DNA of 10,279 nucleotides from Fomitopsis serialis (GCF_022376445.1 NW_025955763.1:1-10279), one strand, 5' to 3'; positions 1-8,471 are shown, counted from the first letter of the stretch. Made by a program: numbers and translations. Notes: generated by a model not told the origin, from the sequence alone.

Positions 1-126
1 CTCTGGCTTCAGCTTCAACTTTGAAGCAGCGTAGTTTGCCACGAGGGACACCACTATCGGGACAGCGAAAGTGAAGGCCGACCCCCAGCTAAAGTTGGCC
101 CTAGCTTGCCGAAGAGCATTATCCAT
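1..126 (-). CDS. N-terminal exon of a small membrane-anchored protein (partial, runs off left edge)
   Basis: Reading leftwards from the ATG at 126-124 gives 42 uninterrupted codons to the window edge. The start has a good fungal context (A at -3, G at +4). The product begins MDNALRQARANFSWGSAF, followed by a hydrophobic stretch at about residues 18-34 (FTFAVPIVVSLVANYAA) and then a Lys-rich tail (SKLKLKP). This looks like one N-terminal membrane anchor or signal-anchor with positive charge after it. I do not recognise the family. It is transcribed away from the NIPSNAP gene and would share the 333 bp between them as a divergent promoter. The codons look natural and no stop or donor site interrupts them, but a 42-residue piece is short, so the call is moderate. 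Confidence 0.6.
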   Translation of the reverse strand, partial: MDNALRQARANFSWGSAFTFAVPIVVSLVANYAASKLKLKPE

Positions 127-459
127 GGTGTACTTTTGGAAGGTCAGTTAAGGCTGAACGAGGACTGGGAGCGAAAGAGTCGTCCACCAGGCAGTCCACA
201 ATGTTCCGATTCATCCAAGCTACACAGGAATCGATCCTTCAACCCGAGTCGACCGAGGTGCCTGGCGCCGAACCCTCGCCGAATGTGGATGCTATTTAGA
301 CGCCCTTTACCCCGCCCACGTCATCTGACTGACAGTTGCAGCGCGCTTGCGCACAAACGCCGCCACTGCGTCGTGCGGGTCAGCGACCTCACCGCCAACT
401 TACTGCTGTCCGCCATCCTTACATCCATCCGCTCCTTTGTTTGCTCTATCTGCTTCGGT
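127..459. promoter_or_regulatory. Divergent intergenic region between the left-edge gene and NIPSNAP
   Basis: These 333 bp lie between two ATGs pointing away from each other, so they should hold both promoters. A TATA-like stretch (gctatttaga) is at about 290-299, and an ACGTCA (CRE-like half site) is at about 318-323 in a G/C-rich block. Several overlapping open frames cross this stretch, but they resemble no protein and are not continuous with the NIPSNAP frame. The motif matches are by eye only. Confidence 0.4.
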
Positions 460-1756
460 ATGCTTTCCGTACGCAGTGCTCGAGCTCTCAAGCCGCGTAT
501 CGCGACATCTCAAGCACGGAGAGCCATTTCCGTCCAGGTTTGTTACCGTCGCGCTGCTAGCACGCGTTAGGGTGTTGACGTCTTTGGCTTGGTCGCCTCG
601 TCATTTCCGGAAGACAATACTGCATGGATCACCCGAGGCGAAGCAGGAGGGCGACGTCCAGGTTCAGCAACATTCTAAAGTCGTGGCGCGAGGGAAGTAC
701 GTGCACGGCTTCGAGGGTGAGTCGCCATGACGGGAATGATTGTTGTCACTAAACCCCACCTATATTACTGCTAGTTCACAAGGTGAAGCCTGACTCCGTC
801 GAGGATTACAGGAAGGCGGCGTAGGTTTGGTCCAACGTCACATGTTCTTGCTCGCTCACGAACGCGTCTATAGCGAGCAGTATTATTCTGCTATCAAAGA
901 CGACCCGGAGCTACACGTCAAGCTGACAGGTAGCTGGGAGACCGTTGTTGGGGAACAAGACACGTTCGGTGGGTGTCAGAATTACTCTCCGGCTAGGTGT
1001 TGTCTGACTGCGGCGCGGCCTCAGTCCACATTCTGGAATACGAAAACTACAGTGGTTATGACAAGACCACCAAGAAGATTCGGGACTCTGACGTGAGTGA
1101 ACCCCATTTCCTCTGATTGAGGTCCGCGGATCGGACGACTGAATGGACGCCCCACGATAGTATATCAAAGCATACCGAAATATGTTACCTCATCTCGTCT
1201 CCCGTAACTCGCAATTGAACCAGGAGTTTGCGATATTACCGACGGCACCGCCCCATTCTGAAGGGGGCATCTTCGAGCTTCGCACCTATCAATTGCAGCC
1301 GGGAACCTTGCTGCAATGGGAGCACACCTGGTAGGTTTCTGTTATCTCCCACTCGTTAGCGTCGGTATTAATGAACACGTCTGGATTCTCGACCTCATAG
1401 GCGCAAAGGGATCGAGGCCCGCCGACAGTTTGTGGAACCAGTCGGTGCTTGGTTCTCCCAGGTTGGACGCCTTCACCAAGTTCATCACATGTGGCAATAT
1501 CCGTACGTCACCGAATAATGTCCGTTCTCATAGCCGCATGATCAGCTGTCTTCTCTAGTGACCTTCAGACCCGCAAAGAGACGCGGGAGAAGGCTTGGAA
1601 GCTGGATGGATGGGCCGAGACTGCATCGAAGGTGAGCTCTTTCCACCAGGGTGTTGTATTCTGAACCTAATACCGCCGTGACACCAGACGGCCGAGTATT
1701 CCATGCTGATGGATTCGATAATACTAGAGCCGCTACCGTATAGCCCCCTGAAATGA
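460..1756 (+). CDS. NIPSNAP: NIPSNAP-family mitochondrial protein, nine exons
   Basis: Exons: 460-537, 614-716, 775-820, 874-968, 1025-1092, 1161-1330, 1401-1502, 1559-1631, 1688-1756. All eight introns (51-76 bp) are GT...AG and every junction closes in frame, giving 267 residues, a normal size for the family. The first exon reads MLSVRSARALKPRIATSQ: Arg/Ser-rich without acids, a typical mitochondrial presequence. Two ferredoxin-like NIPSNAP modules follow. The first (about residues 55-150) carries HKVKPDSVEDY, DDPELHVKLTGSWETVVGEQ and HILEYENYSGYDKT. The second (about 165-267) carries GIFELRTYQLQPGTLLQWEH, VHHMWQYPDLQTRKETRE and the C-terminal SIILEPLPYSPLK. In animals NIPSNAPs are mitochondrial matrix or outer-surface proteins linked to mitophagy; the fungal role is little known. 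The start is chosen because it gives the presequence and an intact splice chain. Family and model are secure; exon 1 is less so than the rest. Confidence 0.93.
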
Positions 1757-2532
1757 ACGCAGTCTATAGCATCCGGCAGTCTTCATTCAACGGATTTGGA
1801 TGGCCAGTTCTGGATTCAGCCACAGGGTCGCACAGCGGAGGAGTTGGGTATTGCAAGGATATTGCCCGGGAGGAGTGCTTGTAGCGCGTTGATATCGTCG
1901 GCACCTGGCGTGTATGTAAAACTTGAGTTACGAAGCTCTGATTGCTGTTTGAGTACACTTCCGGGCGACAAGCCGGCACGAGTCCACGAGTCCACGACGC
2001 GATAAGAAGCCAATAGCGTGGGTGACAGTAGGTCCCAAGTAGGTCCAGGCCAGACCCTCTCGCTCCGCGCAGGGGTTCATCGCGCTCGCGTTACGTTTGG
2101 GGCGTCATCCGGGAGGACACAAGACACGACGAGGCAGCGCTGGGCGGGTCTTGTGGGAAGCGGGCGAGTGAGGAAGGAGATGCTGACGCAGCGGAGTGTG
2201 CCCTTCGCATGACCGGGGCAGCCGAAAAGGCACCCAGGCGGTTGATATGATGCAGAGGAGATAATCACAACGAGATCACACTGTCCGCATGGTTATTGGC
2301 TGCTCTTGTGGTGGGACCCCCAGGCTAGACAAGGCAGCCACTGGCCAGGGAGTAACCAAGCCTGCCTAAACGGGACCACGCGGGTGTCGTCAATGTTTAG
2401 AATCGGAGTTGCGGATCTGATAGAGCACAATAGGCGTGCGATGTAAAGGCGATGGACCCACAACCACAACCTAGCCGCAAACTCCTGTCCACCTCTCCCC
2501 TCCAGCCACCCTCTCTCTCCGGGGTGCGCTGC
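1757..2532. other. Intergenic region: NIPSNAP 3' end and forkhead promoter
   Basis: I find no gene in these 776 bp. The short open frames on both strands are 60-95 codons, of mixed composition, and match nothing I know. A CCAAT box lies at 2010-2014 and an inverted one (ATTGG) at 2295-2299, each in a plausible promoter position for the downstream forkhead gene. From about 2460 to 2530 the plus strand is C/T-rich, as is common in fungal promoters and 5' UTRs just before the ATG. Two small repeats are visible: a tandem cgagtcca pair at about 1979-1995 and a gtaggtcc pair at about 2028-2045. No obvious polyadenylation signal was identified. Confidence 0.5.
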
Positions 2533-4447
2533 ATGCAGCCACCCATGACCAGCCTCAACAACCTTCTCAACCCCGAGAGCACATATGAGTACAACCGCAG
2601 GTGAGCGTCGTCGGCCACGTCTTCCACTCTCTTTCCCATATCGCGGCCCCGTTCTCGGCTGATGCAGCCTCCCAGAGTCACACAGGCTCACAATGGCTCG
2701 CCTCCAAGCACGACATCGTCGCCTCCAGCAACCATAGCCAGCGAGCGCACGGTTGAGGAGAACTACTACGGCCAGGCCAACATCTCCATCACCCCGCACG
2801 AGCCTCACCCAAATTGCCCCGACACCTTGACCTGCCTCCCCGACACCGATGGCCGTCCACAGCACACCCTCCCCGTCATCCTCCGTTGCGCCATCCTCGG
2901 CAGCCCCAAGAAACGCCTCACAATCCGAGAGATATACGCGGCGATGGAGAAAAAGTACCCGTACTACAAGACGGCGGGGCCGGCATGGAAGGTGAATATC
3001 CTGCCTGTTTATCGTGCATTCGTCTATCAGGGTTGAGACGTCTCGTCCTTCCCCCTCCAGCAATCAGTGAGGCATCACTTATCACTCAATCGACTCTTTG
3101 AGCGTCAACCTCGCCCTGCGACCGACCCTGGCTTTGGGTCGTATTGGACTGTCAACCTCGATGCTCCCCCTGGGACGAAGCGACCACGTAAGAGAGGTCG
3201 CGCCAACAAGGACGCCCCCGCAAACAGTCTCCCCCTGGAGAACGATGTTCTACAGTCCTCGTTGGGAATTCCGGCACAAACACCATTGCCACCTTCTGTC
3301 CCGCCATCACATTCACACCCATCCTCCCGCAGTCGCTTTCTCATGCGTCGCTGGCGCACCCACTGTCGCACCCTTCGATACCGCCCCCGCTCCCGCACTC
3401 GACCTCCGCTCCCTTGACAACGTCGTCCTTACCGCCGCAACGTCCACCCTCAATATCCCCATCTGCACAGCCTCCCACACCCCATTCCGCCTCGAACTCA
3501 GCTCCGTCTTCCGCTCATTCATCCGCACCAACCTCCGCACCGCCGTTCCCGAAGGTCCGAGAGCAGACTGCCGAGTCGGAGTATCGCTTACAGGACCCTC
3601 CAATCGCTACGCTGCGGCCCGTTGACAGTAGGTCGTTCAATCAGGGATCTACGCTACGTTCCGCGAAGTACTACGATGAAGATGAGGACGAGGACGATAT
3701 GGAATGGGAGGAGGATGGGGCGCGGATGTCGGAGTACGACAGCGCCGAGGACACACCATACCAATACGACCCTCGACCAAAGCCCTCGACGTCCAATGGA
3801 CATTCTCACCATTCGCTGTCCTCTGTGAGCAACAGACCCGCCCTGTACGGTGCTTTCTCTTCCTACGCAAGCAACCCGACGCACAGGAGCCCGGAAACAC
3901 AACCTTACAAAGGTCCGGAGCCACCACCGCCACCAGGATACAAAGGTTCGGACAACCATTCTTATCGGGCGTCCGACAACCAGTCGTACAGTCGATCCGA
4001 CAGTCAATCGTTCAGGAGCTCGGAGGGGCAGACGTACAGAGGGCCTGAAGGACAAGCCTACAGAGGTCCCGACGGCCAGCTGTATCGAGGCGGCGACGGG
4101 CAGTCATACAAAAGCTCCGACGGACAAGCGTTCAGGAGCCCAGAGGCGGGAGACCCTCTCATCGAGCGTTTGAAGATGGAGATGGCAGGCCTACGGCGGC
4201 AATCGACGGACGCCGTTAACGCTTCACTTCGGCTCTCAGCACAACTCTCAGAGTCGCAGGCGGATGCCTCGAGGGCGAGGGCGACTATGAAGGTGGTGGA
4301 GAGCCGACTGGAGGAGGAGATTAGCGGAGGCGGGAGGCAGAGCACATCGCGGAGGACGAGGCGCGTCTCAGGCTGGCGGCAGAAGACGCGCTCCGAGCAT
4401 ACCAGTTGCAGCGAAGACCACCGGGGTACACGTCATCGAGGCCATGA
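2533..4447 (+). CDS. Forkhead (winged-helix) transcription factor with acidic, repeat and coiled-coil regions
   Basis: Proposed exons: 2533-2600, 2676-2991 and 3061-4447. The first intron (2601-2675) and second (2992-3060) are canonical and in phase. The protein starts MQPPMTSLNNLLNPESTYEY; the inner Met at 2545 is an alternative start. The forkhead domain spans about residues 83-161: SPKKRLTIREIYAAMEKKYP, then recognition helix WKQSVRHHLSLNRLF, then GFGSYWTVNL. A basic patch, GTKRPRKRGRANK, follows as a likely nuclear localisation signal. Next come Ser/Pro-rich sequence, an acidic run (3669-3719, YYDEDEDEDDMEWEED), an octapeptide repeat (3942-4133) and a coiled coil (about 4152-4430) ending PPGYTSSRP at TGA 4445-4447. 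The reading frame slips by one base twice: between about 3188 and 3335, and near 4326. If both are single missing bases, the product is 590 residues. The first slip could instead be an intron (3188-3255 or 3247-3332). Expected to be nuclear and to bind DNA; its targets are unknown. Confidence 0.85.
3188..3255 (+). other. Possible intron in the forkhead gene, removing the basic patch
   Basis: The 68 bp start with a consensus donor (gtaaga) and end at ctacag. Splicing them out joins one base of a codon (c3187) to tc, and lands exactly in the frame that carries the downstream Ser/Pro-rich, acidic and repeat regions. It would delete the PRKRGRANK basic patch after the forkhead domain. A competing intron (3247-3332, weak donor gttcta, good pyrimidine tract before cag) or a one-base deletion near 3320-3335 would also repair the frame and keep the patch. 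Sequence alone does not settle which is right. Confidence 0.35.
3942..4133 (+). repeat. Tandem 24-bp repeat encoding eight octapeptides in the forkhead protein
   Basis: Eight consecutive 24-bp units code for peptides of the form R-x-S/P-D/E-G/N-Q-x-Y/F: KGSDNHSY, RASDNQSY, SRSDSQSF, RSSEGQTY, RGPEGQAY, RGPDGQLY, RGGDGQSY, KSSDGQAF. A decayed ninth unit (RSPEAGD) leads into the coiled coil, and YKGPE just upstream resembles a unit start. An aromatic residue falls every eighth position and Gln two residues before it. The units differ at the DNA level, so this is an old repeat kept under protein-level constraint rather than a fresh minisatellite. Confidence 0.9.
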
Positions 4448-5237
4448 CAATTACAGCATCCGTATTATTTTGGATAGGCATGTTTCTTATAACTCACGTT
4501 CTTTCGACGTTGTGCTACTGAACACCGGATTCTCCCCCTTGACACTCTGTCTCCCTTTGGGCCGGTTTGTACATTTCGGTCTTGGTTCATCCTCATGTAT
4601 CGTTCTCGCCTTGTCATATGCCATAATTTGGGGCTGTGTTGATACATTCTTATTGCGAGTAGCTATGTGGTGTTCGGCGGTCTCGGGGAGCGTACATTAA
4701 TGGAACAAGGACATTCATACCTTTAGCTCCCGATCTATGGCTTGCGTATGCGTAGTTGTTATGGGAACTTGCATCCACATCCTTCATGACATGCATGCTT
4801 CATGACCGAGCGTTGCTGTAATAAGCGCAACATGCATGCACTCAATACGACAGAATGGGAGTTCACCGTCAACAAAGGGTAATGTGTGGTCATTGGACTC
4901 ACACGCAGGTGGGAATGCCGCCTATCCCTCAATTTATTCTGTCAGACACGACGATAGAGGGACGACATCTGGGTATCAAGTGAGCGTATTGGCCCATGGG
5001 GGATTGGTCAAGATCCTGAGTGGCATGAGCGAATCTGACAGATGAAGCTTGAGTTAATCTGGGGTTTCGCCGCCTCCGATGGCCGTCTTCACGCGCTCAA
5101 GTACCGCGGGTGGGCAGCACAAGTGACGTGCTCTAGGTCAGGGGGAGAAGGACGTTGTGGCGAGAGTCGCGAGCATGTCAGAGCACGCTGTGTGCGCATG
5201 TCGACGCGGCTGAGCGCCCGTCCCCGGCGATGTGGTT

Positions 5238-5290
5238 AGACGCCCAGGATCATATCGTGCCTCGATCGGGCGCTAGATCCCCGGGCGTCT
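5238..5290. other. Stem-loop (imperfect inverted repeat) upstream of UTP13
   Basis: Left arm 5238-5251 (agacgcccaggatc) pairs with right arm 5276-5290 (gatccccgggcgtct) with one mismatch and one extra base, around a 24-base loop. The heptamer ggttaga sits at 5234-5240, overlapping the left arm, and again at 5293-5299, just beyond the right arm. It lies about 95-150 bp before the UTP13 ATG, so it is in the promoter or 5' leader. Function unknown. Confidence 0.6.
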
Positions 5291-5333
5291 CTGGTTAGAG
5301 GCTCTTGGTCAACAAACACAAACAACCGCTCCC

Positions 5334-5344
5334 GGCGCGAAAAA
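5334..5344 (+). promoter_or_regulatory. SCB/E2F-like element before UTP13
   Basis: The sequence ggcgcgaaaaa contains CGCGAAAA, close to the fungal SCB element (CRCGAAA) and to the animal E2F site. It is about 42 bp upstream of the UTP13 ATG at 5386, preceded by an A/C-rich stretch. This would fit growth or cell-cycle coupled expression of a ribosome-biogenesis gene, but the match is short and made by eye. Confidence 0.3.
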
Positions 5345-5385
5345 GCTAGCAGGTGCTAAGCGCCTTACAGTCGACCAAACCTGCC

Positions 5386-8300
5386 ATGCCAGTGGCATCT
5401 TCAGCACGCGCCAAACTCAAAACAGCGTATGTTATATCCGAATCACTCGTATGTATATCTGACTGCTGTCGTCCAGCTTCAAGAAGGCCAGGGTCATCGC
5501 CCCTCTGCACACGGAGGGTCCGGTGGCCATCTCCCAGGATGGGACCAGGCTCTTTACGTGCGTCGGCGAGGAGGTGCTCATGACCGATATCAAAGAGGGG
5601 CAGGAGATGTGTCGGTTCTCTGGGGTGCGTCTAAGTGTATCCTTCCCCGTTGACCGAAATCTGACATGCGTGGCAGGATACGGAGTCCATCACCTCGTTA
5701 TGTATAACTCCGTCCTCCACGCATCTCATAGTCTTCACATCGGCACTGGCACTGCGCATATATGAGGTCCCGTCACCAGACGAACCCTTGGCGAGACCTG
5801 TGCATCCGATTAGGGTGGTCGCACGCGCACACGACGCGCCCGTCCATGTGTGCAAGGCCGACCCTACCTCTACGTACCTCGCGTCCGGTTCAGCGGACGG
5901 CATTGTGAGGGTATGGAACATCCTGCGCGGCTTCGTCACGCATGTCTTCAAGGGACATGGAGGCGTGGTCAGCGCGCTCGCCTTCAACTATCCTTTCGAC
6001 CCTTCCGCGGTCGAGCGCGAGACAAAGATGCAGCTCATCACCGGCTCCGTAGACACGCGCATCCGCATTTTCGACCTGTCTGCGGTTGCAGCAAGAACGG
6101 GTGCTGCGTTGAAGCCAGAGGCCATTCTCGAAGGGCATGTCTCCGTTCCCCGCGGTCTAGACGTTTCGCCCGATGGCAAATGGCTCGTCAGCGGAGGTCG
6201 CGATTCCGTTGTGCTTGTTTGGGACATCTCATCCAAGGGGTCGCTCGCAAATAAAAGCAAGAGCAGCAAGGGGAAAGGGAAAGAGACCGCTTTCTCTCCC
6301 TCCCTCGCCAAAACCATACCGGTTCTCGAGCGCGTGGAAGCAGTAGGGCTCCTTCGGCCGGACGAAGACCTCGCTGGTTCCCCCTCGGGATCTGGAAAGC
6401 TCCGTTTCTACACAGGCGGGCAAAAAGGCGTCGTCCGTATTTGGGACGCCCGTGAAGGCACGGTTCTATTTACTCTGGGTCACGAGCAAGAAGGCGGAGA
6501 TGATCAGGAGGAGCAACGCCAGATTGTTGACAGCATGTAAGCGGGGTCACTCTTGGACCTTTCTCAGCCATCTAACGGGTCTCCTAGCTACGTTCCTGCC
6601 ACATCTACGATAGTGTCCGTACATGCGGACCAGAACATCCTGTTCCACTCCCTGACGAGCAAGTCCCTTACGCAGCAACTGATTGGCTTCAACGACGAAA
6701 TCGTCGACGCGACGTTCCTCTCCCCGTACCTACCCGCGCAAGCCAGCGCGTCGTCTTCGAAACTCACAGACACGCATGTTGCACTCGCCACGAACTCTTC
6801 TCTCGTCCGAGTTTACTCCACAACGTCCCTTGACGCGCGCCTGCTCACCGGACACTCGGAGATCGTGCTCTGCCTCGACCAGGGCGCGGGTGGACGCGTA
6901 CTAGCGAGCGGTAGCAAGGATCGCTCAGCACGTCTCTGGGCCCCTGCAGCTTCGAGCGACCCCAGTGCCGCTGTGCCAGAGTGGGGCTGCGTCGCCGTTT
7001 GCGAAGGGCATGCCGAGAGCGTAGGCGCAGTTGCTATGTCGCGGAAGACGGACTCGGAGCTGCGCTTCATGTTCACAGGCAGCCAAGACCGGACGATCAA
7101 GATGTGGGACCTATCCAACGTACCAATATCCTACACATCCTCCGGGGAGGATGACGCGGATGGAGACGGCGCGGGGCCGAGCACGCTAAAGCTGAAGAGC
7201 TTGACCACGCACAAAGCGCACGACAAGGACATCAACTCCCTCGACGTCTCGCCGAACGATCGCCTGCTCGCCTCCGGCTCCCAAGACCGCACCGCGAAGA
7301 TCTGGGAGATCGACTACGTCACCACGAGCGCGGGGGTGCGCGGGGAGGTGCGTCTCCTCGGGACGTGCAAGGGCCACAAGCGCGGCGTGTGGTGCGTGCG
7401 TTTTGGGCGTGCCGAGCGCGTGCTCGCGACGGGCAGCGGGGACAAGACGGTCAAGCTCTGGAGTCTGGACGACTCTACGTGTTTGAAGACGTTCGAGGAC
7501 ATACCAACTCAGTGTTGAGGGTCGATTTCGTGAATGCCGGGATGCAGATGGTGAGCTCCGCGAGTGACGGGTTGGTCAAGCTCTGGAATGTGCGGGATGA
7601 AGAATGCGTCGCTACGTGGACAATCACGAAGACAAGGTGAGCTTTTGCGCGTCGTTGTCGGTTCTGCGGGAGAAGCTAAACCCGCAATGCCACAGGTCTG
7701 GGCGCTCGCTGTGAGCAAGGACGAGTCGACAATCGTTCCGGAGCAGCCGATTCAGTAGTTACTTTCTGGCAAGACTGCACGGAAGAACAAGAACTCGAGA
7801 AACAGTCCAACGCGCAGAGCTCGTCCAAAAGTAAGCACGCCGTTCATCTGCTCGACTAACCCTAACCCTAACCTCCCACAGAGAGCAAGACTTCATGAAC
7901 TACCTCACCTTGCAAGACTATCGCAACGCCATCCAGCTCGCGCTCGCGATGGACCAGCCCGGGAGGCTGCTCAAGCTCTTCAGTCCATCCAGTCGGAGTC
8001 CGCCGACACCTCGGAGCCGCCAGCCATCGTTTCTGGCCATCCCTCAGTCGACACCATCCTCCGCACGCTCGCAACACGGATCTCGCCCGTCTTCTGCGCT
8101 ACATTCGCTTGTGGAATGCCACCGCAAAGACGAGCGCCGTCGCGCAGCGCGTCTTGCACGCCCTACTCAAGCTCCGGCCCGCGGACGATATATCCCATGC
8201 TTTCGGCTTCGGCGACGACCTCAGCGCTGGTGCAGGAGTCACGGACACTGATGGGACACTCAGCGTTAGCGTAGGTGCAAAGGGCGAAGGACGTGGTGGC

Positions 8301-8471
8301 ACCAGCCTCAAGGACTGGGTCGAGGCAGTCATCCCCTACACGGAGCGACACCTCACGAGGATGGACCGCTTGCTTCAGGACAGCTATGTGGTCGACTACC
8401 TATTAGGGGAGATGGACGGCGGTTTGTTTGACGAACTCGACGACTTGGACAGTATGATGGGTCTGCCATGA
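5386..8471 (+). CDS. UTP13: UTP13 (TBL3), WD40 protein of the U3 snoRNP / small-subunit processome
   Basis: Exons: 5386-5426, 5477-5624, 5677-6536, 6588-7636, 7696-7830, 7884-8471; introns are 50-59 bp and GT...AG. UTP13 belongs to the UTP-B complex, which works in the nucleolus on 18S pre-rRNA. About a dozen WD repeats build two propellers; clear ends include SGSADGIVRVWN, TGSVDTRIRIFD, SGGRDSVVLVWD, TGGQKGVVRIWD, SGSKDRSARLWA, TGSQDRTIKMWD, SGSQDRTAKIWE and TGSGDKTVKLWS. The C-terminal Utp13 domain follows (NYLTLQDYRNAIQLALAM, PGRLLKLFS, RLLRYIRLWNATAKTS, VAQRVLHALLKLRP) and the end is acidic (FDELDDLDSMMGLP). Exons 1-3 and most of exon 4 are clean. After 7497 the frame slips by one missing base at five places (about 7497, 7619, 7737, 7983, 8069). 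Adding five bases gives 2826 nt, or 941 residues, somewhat longer than the roughly 810-820 of human and yeast. Identity is secure; whether the slips are real is treated in the findings. Confidence 0.93.
7856..7873 (+). repeat. Three telomere-like CTAACC units inside a UTP13 intron
   Basis: Intron 7831-7883 contains CTAACC three times in a row, the complement of the TTAGGG telomere repeat used by most filamentous fungi. Each unit also supplies a CTAAC, a good match to the fungal branch-point consensus, 12-25 bases before the acceptor. The likelier role is splicing; a telomeric origin is possible but not shown by 18 bp. Confidence 0.75.

Larger units (their letters stand above)
4448..5385. other. 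Intergenic region: forkhead 3' UTR and UTP13 promoter
   Basis: These 938 bp hold no gene that I can support. The first 250 bp are T-rich with a long open frame that is only the out-of-frame continuation of the forkhead sequence, as expected for a 3' UTR. Around 4782-4839 there is a knot of short repeats: cttcatgac twice (4782-4790, 4798-4806) and the palindromic acatgcatgc twice (4789-4798, 4830-4839). Open frames at 4836-5045 and 5042-5239 have no recognisable features. The last 150 bp carry a stem-loop and an SCB/E2F-like site, listed separately. Confidence 0.5.

Noticed and set aside
106..730. Three overlapping plus-strand open frames of 74-154 codons near the left end
   Set aside because: They run through the divergent promoter and the first NIPSNAP intron. 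Only the short segments used in the NIPSNAP exon model resemble protein; the rest is Arg/Ser/Pro-rich noise.
1757..2532. A hidden gene or tRNA in the NIPSNAP-forkhead gap
   Set aside because: No open frame has recognisable motifs, no consistent splice chain could be built, and no T-loop or A/B-box pattern for a tRNA was seen.
2293..3063. A 256-codon open frame on the minus strand
   Set aside because: It lies antisense to the first forkhead exons, including the domain, and its composition (Gly, Arg, Val-rich) is what the complement of that GC-rich coding sequence gives. It shows no motif of its own.
3298..3332. A 35-bp intron that would repair the first forkhead frame change
   Set aside because: It has the right phase but is shorter than any other intron here (next shortest 42 bp) and its donor (gtcccg) is poor.
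4293..4324. A 32-bp intron (gtggtg...attag) that would repair the second forkhead frame change
   Set aside because: It is too short for the fungal spliceosome, and removing it would delete part of the coiled coil.
4336..4700. Extension of the forkhead open frame to the stop near 4700
   Set aside because: After about 4328 this frame loses the coiled-coil pattern and becomes Arg/Ser-rich and then hydrophobic 3' UTR-like sequence, while the adjacent frame continues the heptad pattern and stops at 4447.
4782..4839. Short direct and palindromic repeats (cttcatgac, acatgcatgc) as a mobile-element footprint
   Set aside because: The repeats are 9-10 bases, unevenly spaced, and there is no element, transposase fragment or terminal inverted repeat near them.
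7497..8070. Programmed ribosomal frameshifting in UTP13
   Set aside because: Five separate shifts of the same sign within 600 bases, with no slippery heptamer plus downstream structure at each, are not credible as programmed events.
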